Origin: DASRSS01 sp035656335 | GTDB lineage: Bacteria; Actinomycetota; Actinomycetes; Mycobacteriales; Jatrophihabitantaceae | Assembly (NCBI GenBank): GCA_035656335.1 | Contig: DASRSS010000161.1 | Location: 1-16,757 of the forward strand | Length of the DNA stretch: 16,757 nucleotides | Reading direction: 5' to 3' | Shown here: positions 6,944-12,680 of the stretch, piece by piece | Layout of the letters: each line of letters starts with the position of its first letter | How positions within the stretch are numbered: position 1 is the first letter of the stretch | Program-made: the position numbers and the translations under genes | Notes under the pieces: model-generated | The model's input: only the letters and a program-made list of their open reading frames with translations | The model's database searches: none | What the model was told of the DNA's origin: nothing

Positions 6944-7351
6944 ATGACGATGACCGATCCCATCGCAGACATGCTGACGCGTCTGCGCAACGCGAACTCG
7001 GCGTTCCACGACGAGGTCTCGATGCCCCACTCCAAGCTGAAGGGGCACATCGCGGCCATCCTCAAGGAGCAGGGATACATCGCGGACTACCACGTGGCCG
7101 ACGCCCCCGACGGCAAGCCGGGCCGCGTGCTCACGATGAACCTGAAGTACGGGCCGAACCGTGAGCGCAGCATCGCCGGCGTGCGCCGGGTGTCCAAGCC
7201 GGGCCTGCGGGTGTACGCCAAGTCGACCGGCATGCCGCGCGTGCTCGGCGGCCTGGGCACCGCAATCATCTCGACGTCGTCCGGCCTGCTGACCGACAAG
7301 CAGGCCGCCAAGCGGGGCGTGGGCGGCGAAGTCCTCGCTTACGTCTGGTAA
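6944..7351 (+). CDS. rpsH: 30S ribosomal protein S8
   Basis: 135 aa. The frame is open back to a GTG at 6842, but the S8 family begins with MTDPIADMLTRLRNA, and GGAGG at 6932-6936 lies seven bases before ATG 6944, so this start is chosen. S8 is a primary 16S rRNA-binding protein and, in E. coli, the translational repressor of the spc operon. The C-terminal signature is present: STSSGLLTDKQAAKRGVGGE. The long upstream gap (137 nt) distinguishes it from its tightly packed neighbours. Confidence 0.97.
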   Translation: MTMTDPIADMLTRLRNANSAFHDEVSMPHSKLKGHIAAILKEQGYIADYHVADAPDGKPGRVLTMNLKYGPNRERSIAGVRRVSKPGLRVYAKSTGMPRVLGGLGTAIISTSSGLLTDKQAAKRGVGGEVLAYVW

Positions 7352-7361
7352 GGGGTCGAAC

Positions 7362-7904
7362 ATGTCTCGAATCGGAAAGCTCCCCGTCCCGGTCCCGTCC
7401 GGCGTGGACGTGACGATCGACGGCCAGAGCGTCGTGGTGAAGGGCCCGAAGGGCACCCTGTCCCACACGGTCGCCGAGCCGATCACCGTCTCCCGGCAGG
7501 ACGACGGCACGATCGCCGTCGTGCGCCCGGACGACGAGCGCGTGTCCAAGTCGCTGCACGGCCTGTCGCGCACGCTGATCGCCAACATGGTGACCGGCGT
7601 GACCGAGGGCTACGCCAAGACGCTGGAGATCGTCGGCACCGGTTACCGCGTGACCGCCAAGGGCAGCGACCTGGAGTTCGCTCTGGGCTTCTCGCACCCC
7701 GTCCCGGTCGCCGCGCCGGACGGCATCTCGTTCCGTGTCGAGTCCCCGACCCGCTTCGTGGTCGAGGGCATCGACAAGCAGAAGGTCGGCGAGGTGGCCG
7801 CCAACATCCGCAAGCTGCGCAAGCCCGACCCGTACAAGGGCAAGGGCGTGCGCTACCAGGGTGAGGTCATCCGTCGTAAGGCCGGTAAGGCAGGTAAGAA
7901 GTAA
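7362..7904 (+). CDS. rplF: 50S ribosomal protein L6
   Basis: 180 aa, normal length. L6 has two related domains and sits near the sarcin-ricin loop where elongation factors bind. Visible family features are MSRIGKLPVPVPSGVDVTID at the N-terminus, VVKGPKGTLS, and the C-terminal KPDPYKGKGVRYQGEVIRRK segment, which is highly diagnostic. AGGGG at 7351-7355 is the ribosome binding site. The TAA overlaps the rplR ATG by one base (TAATG). Confidence 0.98.
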   Translation: MSRIGKLPVPVPSGVDVTIDGQSVVVKGPKGTLSHTVAEPITVSRQDDGTIAVVRPDDERVSKSLHGLSRTLIANMVTGVTEGYAKTLEIVGTGYRVTAKGSDLEFALGFSHPVPVAAPDGISFRVESPTRFVVEGIDKQKVGEVAANIRKLRKPDPYKGKGVRYQGEVIRRKAGKAGKK

Positions 7905-8293
7905 TGGGCGCATCCACGATCGCCAAGAAGGCCCGCCGGTCGGCCGGCATCTCGGCCACCCGCCGGGTCGCCAAGTCGCGCCGCCACTTCCGGCTGCGCA
8001 AGAAGGTCGCCGGCACCGCCGAGCGGCCGCGCCTGGTCGTCACCCGTTCGTCGCGGCACCTGTTCGCGCAGATCGTCGACGACAGCAAGGGCATCACGCT
8101 CGCCTCGGTGTCGACGTTCAAGTTGACGGACGGCGACAAGACCGCGCAGGCCAAGCAGGCCGGTGCCCAGCTGGCGGACGCGGCCAAGGCCGCCGGCGTC
8201 AGCAAGGTCGTCTTCGACCGGGGCGGCAACACGTACACGGGACGGCTCGCGGCGTTCGCCGACGCGGCCCGCGAAGCCGGATTGGAGTTCTGA
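7904..8293 (+). CDS. rplR: 50S ribosomal protein L18
   Basis: 129 aa. L18 binds 5S rRNA together with L5 and docks it into the central protuberance. The N-terminal basic region (RRHFRLRKKVAGTAERPRL) followed by VVTRSSRHLFAQIVDDSKG and the closing VFDRGGNTYTGRLAAFADAA are characteristic. Its start overlaps the L6 stop by one base, and the S5 start follows its stop by one base. Confidence 0.98.
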   Translation: MGASTIAKKARRSAGISATRRVAKSRRHFRLRKKVAGTAERPRLVVTRSSRHLFAQIVDDSKGITLASVSTFKLTDGDKTAQAKQAGAQLADAAKAAGVSKVVFDRGGNTYTGRLAAFADAAREAGLEF

Positions 8294-8294
8294 C

Positions 8295-8912
8295 ATGCCA
8301 GGACCGCAGCGCGGACCCCGTACCGGGGGCAACGAGCGCGAGGGCCAGCGCCGGGACCGGCGCGACGGCGGTCGCGGCTCCGGCGCCGGTGCCGAGAAGA
8401 GCACGTACCTCGAGCGCGTGGTGAAGATCAACCGCGTCGCTAAGGTGGTCAAGGGTGGCCGCCGGTTCAGCTTCACCGCGCTCGTCGTGGTCGGTGACGG
8501 CGACGGCATGGTCGGCGTCGGCTACGGCAAGGCGAAGGAAGTTCCCGCCGCCATCGCCAAGGGTGTCGAGGAGGCCAAGAAGAACTTCTTCAAGGTGCCG
8601 CGCATCCAGCAGACGATCCCGCACCCGGTGCAGGGCGAGAAGGCGGCCGGTGTCGTGCTGCTCAAGCCGGCCAGCCCCGGTACCGGTGTCATCGCCGGTG
8701 GTCCGGTGCGCGCCGTCCTCGAGTGCGCCGGCATCCACGACGTGCTGTCCAAGTCGCTCGGCTCGGACAACCCGATCAACATCGTGCACGCCACCGTGGC
8801 TGCCCTGAAGGAGCTCGTCCGCCCGGAGGAGGTCGCGTCGCGTCGTGGCCTGCCGCTGGAGGACATCGCGCCCGCGGGCATGCTCCGTGCGCGTGCTGGG
8901 CAGGGGGTCTGA
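8295..8912 (+). CDS. rpsE: 30S ribosomal protein S5
   Basis: 205 aa from ATG 8295, with GGAG at 8284-8287. An open frame continues upstream inside rplR, but it is not S5-like. S5 lies at the mRNA entry channel with S3 and S4 and affects decoding accuracy; spectinomycin-resistance mutations map to its N-terminal loop. The double-stranded RNA-binding-like domain includes VKGGRRFSFTALVVVGDGDG and GYGKAKEVPAAIAKG. The C-terminal domain includes GGPVRAVLECAGIHDVLSKS. The first 35 or so residues are an Arg/Gly-rich extension, common in actinobacteria. Confidence 0.97.
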   Translation: MPGPQRGPRTGGNEREGQRRDRRDGGRGSGAGAEKSTYLERVVKINRVAKVVKGGRRFSFTALVVVGDGDGMVGVGYGKAKEVPAAIAKGVEEAKKNFFKVPRIQQTIPHPVQGEKAAGVVLLKPASPGTGVIAGGPVRAVLECAGIHDVLSKSLGSDNPINIVHATVAALKELVRPEEVASRRGLPLEDIAPAGMLRARAGQGV

Positions 8913-8917
8913 CCGCC

Positions 8918-9100
8918 ATGACCAGACTGAAAATCACGCAGACCAAGTCGGGCATCGGCTACCAGCGCAACCAGCGTGAGACGCTGCGCTCGCTGGGCCT
9001 CAAGCGGATGCACGACGTGGTCGTCAAGGAAGACCGCCCGGAGTTCCGGGGCATGATCGCGACCGTCACGCACCTCGTGTCGGTCGAGGAGGTCGAGTAA
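8918..9100 (+). CDS. rpmD: 50S ribosomal protein L30
   Basis: 60 aa, typical of the short bacterial L30. The family sequence is plain: LKITQTKSGIGYQRNQRETL, then SLGLKRMHDVVVKEDRPEFR, then a C-terminal VTHLVSVEEVE. The frame is open upstream within rpsE, but the L30 family begins at this ATG, five bases after the S5 stop. AGGGGG just before the S5 stop can act as ribosome binding site. L30 is a peripheral large-subunit protein. Confidence 0.96.
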   Translation: MTRLKITQTKSGIGYQRNQRETLRSLGLKRMHDVVVKEDRPEFRGMIATVTHLVSVEEVE

Positions 9101-9103
9101 GGC

Positions 9104-9547
9104 ATGACTCTCAAGGTCCACCACCTGCGCCCCGCTGCCGGATCCCACACCAAGAAGACCCGTGTCGGTCGTGGTGAGGGCTCCAAGGGCAAGACCGCCG
9201 GCCGCGGCACCAAGGGCACCAAGGCCCGGTACCAGGTTCCGGCCGGCTTCGAGGGCGGCCAGATGCCGATCCACATGCGGCTGCCGAAGCTCAAGGGCTT
9301 CACGAACCACTTCCGGGTCGAGTACCAGGTCGTCAACGTGGCCAAGCTGGCCGAGCTGTTCCCCAACGGCGGGACGGTCGGCATCGACGAGCTGGTCGCC
9401 GCCGGCGCCGTCCGCAAGGGCGAGCCGGTGAAGGTCCTCGGCAACGGGGACCTCGGCGGCGTGAAGCTGGACATCACCGCCGACAAGTTCTCGGACACCG
9501 CGCGCGAGAAGATCGTCGCCGCCGGTGGTTCGGCGAACCAGCGGTAA
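9104..9547 (+). CDS. rplO: 50S ribosomal protein L15
   Basis: 147 aa. L15 is a late-assembly large-subunit protein with a glycine-rich, basic N-terminal extension that threads into rRNA. That extension is seen as RVGRGEGSKGKTAGRGTKG and GFEGGQMPIHMRLPKLKGF. The globular C-terminal part contains DELVAAGAVRKGEPVKVLG. It starts 3 nt after rpmD, with GAGGAGG at 9086-9092. It is the last ribosomal protein gene of the run and is followed by a 204-nt gap. Confidence 0.98.
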   Translation: MTLKVHHLRPAAGSHTKKTRVGRGEGSKGKTAGRGTKGTKARYQVPAGFEGGQMPIHMRLPKLKGFTNHFRVEYQVVNVAKLAELFPNGGTVGIDELVAAGAVRKGEPVKVLGNGDLGGVKLDITADKFSDTAREKIVAAGGSANQR

Positions 9548-9561
9548 AAACCAGGACGTAG

Positions 9562-9621
9562 CGGCGGGATCGGACGCTGTGTCGCCCCGATAACGGGAGC
9601 GAGCGGCGCCCGGTCCCGCCG
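9562..9621 (+). terminator. Long stem-loop after rplO, possible terminator or attenuator
   Basis: Bases 9562-9573 pair with 9610-9621 over 12 bp, including one G-U pair. Inside, CGCT (9575-9578) can pair with AGCG (9602-9605), and CCCG/CGGG (9586-9589, 9594-9597) closes an ATAA tetraloop. There is no T-run, as is frequent for terminators of GC-rich actinobacteria. Its place just 15 nt after the rplO stop suggests partial termination or processing ahead of secY. This is inferred from complementarity alone. Confidence 0.4.
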
Positions 9622-9642
9622 ACGCGTACGGCGGGGCTCAGC

Positions 9643-9671
9643 ACCGGGCTGTTAGCCTGATCGAGCCCGGT
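9643..9671 (+). promoter_or_regulatory. Possible secY promoter (extended -10) inside an inverted repeat
   Basis: TGTTAGCCT at 9650-9658 fits an extended -10 element (TGn followed by TAnnnT at 9653-9658). No convincing -35 box lies 16-18 nt upstream. The element is flanked by a perfect 8-bp inverted repeat, ACCGGGCT (9643-9650) and AGCCCGGT (9664-9671), which could be an operator or an RNA hairpin. It is about 95 nt before the secY start. The 204-nt gap makes a separate promoter for secY-adk-map plausible, but this is a pattern match only. Confidence 0.35.
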
Positions 9672-9751
9672 CGGAGCACCACCACCGGCGGCCGCGCGCG
9701 GCCGGACGAACGACAAGATCGACCCGGACAAGTTCCGCAGTTGGAGGACCC

Positions 9752-11065
9752 GTGTTCAGCGCATTCGCATCGGCGTTCAAGACGCCGGATCTGCGCAAGA
9801 AGCTGCTGTTCACGCTGGCCATGCTGGTGCTGTACCGGCTCGGCGCGTCCATCCCGACCCCGAACACGAACACCTCGGCGATCAACGGCTGCATCAAGCA
9901 GGCCAGCCAGGGATCGAACGCGAACATCTACTCGCTGATCAACCTGTTCTCCGGCGGGGCGCTGCTGCGGCTGTCGGCGTTCGCGCTCGGCATCATGCCC
10001 TACATCACCGCGAGCATCATCATTCAGTTGCTCGTCGTCGTGATCCCCCGCTTCGAGCAGTTGAAGCAGGAGGGCCAGTCCGGGCAGAACAAGCTGACCC
10101 AGTACAGCCGGTACCTGACCATCGGCCTGGGCATCCTGCAGTCGACCGGCTTCATCGCGCTGGCGCGCTCCGGCCAGCTGTTCCCCAGCTGCCAGGGCTC
10201 GATCCTCTACAAGGAGGACATGTGGACGCTGTCCACGATGGTCCTCTGCATGACGGCCGGCACCGGCGTCATCATGTGGCTGGGCGAGCTGATCACGGAC
10301 CGCGGCGTCGGCAACGGCATGAGCATCCTGATGTTCACCTCGATCGCGGCGCGCATCCCGAACGAGGGCCAGACGATCCTGCAGAACGCGGGCGGCTTCG
10401 TCTTCACCCTGATCTGCGCGCTCGGCCTGGCGATCATCATCGCGGTGGTGTTCGTCGAGCAGGCGCAGCGGCGCATCCCCGTCCAGTACGCCAAGCGAAT
10501 GGTCGGACGGCGGCAGTACGGCGGCACGTCCACCTATCTGCCGCTGAAGGTGAACCAGGCCGGTGTCATCCCGGTCATCTTCGCGTCCTCGCTGCTGTAC
10601 ATCCCGCAGCTGATCAGTCAGCTCACCAGTAACGGCACGAGCACGTCCTCGTTCGAGCGCTGGGTGAACAACAACCTGATCAACCAGTCGTCGTGGGTGT
10701 ACATCGTCATCTACTTCGCATTGATCATCTTCTTCACGTACTTCTACGTCGGCATCACGTTCGACCCGGTCGAGCGCGCCGACGACATGAAGAAGTACGG
10801 CGGGTTCATCCCGGGCATCCGCCCTGGGCGTCCGACCGCCGAGTACCTGCAGTTCGTCCTGTCCCGCATCACCCTGCCGGGCTCGCTGTACCTCGGCATC
10901 ATCGCCGTCCTGCCGAACTTCTTCTTCTCGATCACCAGCAGCAACGCGCAGAACTTCCCGTTCGGCGGTACCGCTGTGCTGATCATGGTCGGCGTGGGCC
11001 TCGATACGGTGAAGCAGATCGAAAGCCAGCTCATGCAGCGCAACTACGAAGGCTTCCTGCGCTAG
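9752..11065 (+). CDS. secY: Preprotein translocase subunit SecY
   Basis: 437 aa, normal length, GTG start with GGAGGA at 9743-9748. SecY is the channel of the Sec translocon in the cytoplasmic membrane and works with SecE, SecG, SecA and the ribosome. Ten hydrophobic segments can be traced, the first at about residues 18-36. Signature regions are RLSAFALGIMPYITASIIIQ (73-92), ELITDRGVGNGMSIL (179-193), RIPVQYAKRMVGRR (241-254) and GFIPGIRPGRPTAEYL (351-366). The last carries the conserved Arg (R357) of the SecA/ribosome-contacting loop. Its place after rplO and before adk is the classic spc operon order. Confidence 0.98.
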   Translation: MFSAFASAFKTPDLRKKLLFTLAMLVLYRLGASIPTPNTNTSAINGCIKQASQGSNANIYSLINLFSGGALLRLSAFALGIMPYITASIIIQLLVVVIPRFEQLKQEGQSGQNKLTQYSRYLTIGLGILQSTGFIALARSGQLFPSCQGSILYKEDMWTLSTMVLCMTAGTGVIMWLGELITDRGVGNGMSILMFTSIAARIPNEGQTILQNAGGFVFTLICALGLAIIIAVVFVEQAQRRIPVQYAKRMVGRRQYGGTSTYLPLKVNQAGVIPVIFASSLLYIPQLISQLTSNGTSTSSFERWVNNNLINQSSWVYIVIYFALIIFFTYFYVGITFDPVERADDMKKYGGFIPGIRPGRPTAEYLQFVLSRITLPGSLYLGIIAVLPNFFFSITSSNAQNFPFGGTAVLIMVGVGLDTVKQIESQLMQRNYEGFLR

Positions 11066-11082
11066 ATCGGGACGGAGGGCTC

Positions 11083-11736
11083 ATGAGGTTGGTTCTCGTC
11101 GGGCCGCCGGGTGCCGGTAAGGGCACCCAGGCGGAGTTCATCGCCGAGCACTTCGCGATTCCCAAGATCTCCACGGGCGACATCTTCCGCGCCAACGTCT
11201 CCGGCGGCACCGAGCTGGGGCAGCTGGCCAAGAAGTACATGGACGCCGGGGACCTGGTGCCGGACGAGGTCACCAACGCCATGGTCCGCGACCGGCTCGG
11301 GCAGGACGACGCCCGGGACGGCTTCCTGCTGGACGGCTTCCCGCGCAACGTGGCACAGGCGGGGGAGCTGGACGGCATCCTGGCCGCGCTCGACTCCAAG
11401 CTCACCGTCGTCCTCGACCTGGAGGTCGAGCCCGACGAGGTGGTGCGCCGCCTCTCCGGCCGGCGCACCTGCAAGAAGTGCGGGCACGTCTGGCACATCG
11501 AGTTCGACCCGCCGTCGCGTCCGGACGTCTGCGACAAGTGTGGCGGCGAGCTGTACCACCGCGACGACGACTACCCGGAGACCGTGCGGCACCGGCTCGA
11601 GGTGTACGCCGCGCAAACCGCGCCGCTGATCGAGTTCTACGGCGCGCGCGGCCAGGTCGTCTCGATCGACGCGCTCGGCACCGTCGAGGACGTCACCGAG
11701 CGGGCGATCGGCGCGCTGACCCCGTTCGCGGGCTGA
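11083..11736 (+). CDS. adk: Adenylate kinase with zinc-binding LID
   Basis: 217 aa from ATG 11083, preceded by GGAGGG at 11074-11079. The open frame extends upstream within secY, but the family begins at MRLVLVGPPGAGKGTQ. The enzyme interconverts ATP + AMP and 2 ADP in the cytoplasm. The P-loop GPPGAGKGT is at residues 7-15, the AMP-binding region includes ISTGDIFR, and DGFPRN is at 84-89. The LID domain is the long form and has four cysteines (C130, C133, C150, C153) in two CxxC pairs, expected to hold structural zinc as in many Gram-positive enzymes. It lies 17 nt after secY. Confidence 0.98.
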   Translation: MRLVLVGPPGAGKGTQAEFIAEHFAIPKISTGDIFRANVSGGTELGQLAKKYMDAGDLVPDEVTNAMVRDRLGQDDARDGFLLDGFPRNVAQAGELDGILAALDSKLTVVLDLEVEPDEVVRRLSGRRTCKKCGHVWHIEFDPPSRPDVCDKCGGELYHRDDDYPETVRHRLEVYAAQTAPLIEFYGARGQVVSIDALGTVEDVTERAIGALTPFAG

Positions 11737-11755
11737 CAGGCGGTCCCGTCCGACG

Positions 11756-12595
11756 ATGCGCCGACGTCCCGAGCGGATCGAGCTGAAGTCCGCCGAGCAG
11801 ATCCAGGCGATGCGCCGGGCCGGCCTGGTCGTGGCCGAGGCACTGCAGGCGATGGCCGCGGCCGCGGCTCCGGGCGTTTCGACCTCCGACCTGGACCAGG
11901 TGGCGCGCGACGTGCTGCGCCGCGCCGGGGCCACGTCCTCGTTCCTGAACTACGACATCGGCTCGGGGCCGTACCCGGCGGTGATCTGCGCGTCCGTCAA
12001 CGACCGCGTCGTGCACGGCATCCCGTCGCGCCGCGAGAAGCTGGCCGACGGCGACATCATCTCGCTGGACTTCGGCGCGATCGTGGACGGCTGGCACGGC
12101 GACGCGGCGGTGACCGTGCTCGTCGGCGCGGTGTCGGACGAGGCGCGCGCGCTGTCCGAGGCGTGCGAGCGGGCGCTGTGGGCGGGGTTGGCGCAGGCGC
12201 GCGCCGGCGCCCGGATCGGTGACATCTCGCACGCGGTCGAGAGCTCGGTGCGCGCGGCCGGCAGCTACGGCATCGTGGCCGGGTACGGCGGGCACGGCAT
12301 CGGGTCGGCCATGCACATGGACCCGCACATCCTCAACTACGGCCGCCCGGGCAAGGGCAGCCGGTTGGTCCCGGGCATGGCCGTCGCGATCGAGCCGATG
12401 ATCACGCTCGGTTCGCGCGCCACCCGCGAGCACGACGACGGCTGGACGGTCAGCACGGTCGACGGGTCCTGGTCGGCGCACTGGGAGCACACGGTCGCGA
12501 TCCTGGACGACGGTCCCTGGGTGCTGACGGCACCCGACGGGGGGCGGGCCCGGCTGGCCGAGCTGGGCGTGCAGGTCTCCGCACTCGCCGGCTGA
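11756..12595 (+). CDS. map: Type I methionine aminopeptidase (MapA-like)
   Basis: 279 aa. It removes the initiator methionine from new proteins. The five metal ligands are all visible: D105 and D116 (SLDFGAIVDGWHGD), H180 (GGHGIG), E213 (AIEPM) and E244 (HWEHT). H87 (VVHGIP) and H187 are the substrate-side histidines. The H187 region reads MHMDP rather than the FHE of E. coli; as I recall, secY-adk-linked MapA proteins of actinobacteria share this. No N-terminal zinc or SH3-binding extension is present. The ribosome binding site before ATG 11756 is weak, and it lies 19 nt after adk. It is the last + strand gene before the palindrome at 12597. Confidence 0.96.
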   Translation: MRRRPERIELKSAEQIQAMRRAGLVVAEALQAMAAAAAPGVSTSDLDQVARDVLRRAGATSSFLNYDIGSGPYPAVICASVNDRVVHGIPSRREKLADGDIISLDFGAIVDGWHGDAAVTVLVGAVSDEARALSEACERALWAGLAQARAGARIGDISHAVESSVRAAGSYGIVAGYGGHGIGSAMHMDPHILNYGRPGKGSRLVPGMAVAIEPMITLGSRATREHDDGWTVSTVDGSWSAHWEHTVAILDDGPWVLTAPDGGRARLAELGVQVSALAG

Positions 12596-12596
12596 C

Positions 12597-12680
12597 TGCC
12601 CACGCGAGTGGCGCGATGTACCCGCGAGTGGCGCGATATAGCGCGCCACTCGGTGGGCTAGCGCGCCACTCGGGTGGGCA
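12597..12680. terminator. 84-nt imperfect palindrome, likely bidirectional terminator
   Basis: The sequence is symmetric about the point between 12638 and 12639. The inner stem is 11 bp (12625-12635 with 12642-12652) closed by ATATAG. The outer stem is 11 bp (12605-12615 with 12662-12672), extended by a further 7 bp (12597-12603 with 12674-12680) after one mismatch. It starts two bases after the map stop and reaches into the last codons of the convergent minus-strand gene. Position between convergent genes and stem strength suggest termination from both sides. No T-run is present. Confidence 0.6.
12602..12679. repeat. Four-copy repeat, two direct and two inverted units, 20-nt period
   Basis: The unit core CGAGTGGCGCG occurs at 12605-12615 and 12625-12635. 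Its reverse complement CGCGCCACTCG occurs at 12642-12652 and 12662-12672. Copies on each side are spaced by exactly 20 nt. The left copies share the longer CGCGAGTGGCGCGAT. I did not see the unit elsewhere in the window. The last copy supplies the final codons (TRVAR) of the minus-strand GGDEF-EAL gene, whose stop codon lies at 12658-12660. The arrangement resembles a dispersed palindromic repeat that has doubled, but its spread in the genome cannot be judged here. Confidence 0.8.

Noticed and set aside
12636..12641. ATATAG at the palindrome centre as a promoter -10 element
   Set aside because: It is the loop of a perfect stem between convergent genes, with no gene downstream on either strand to serve.
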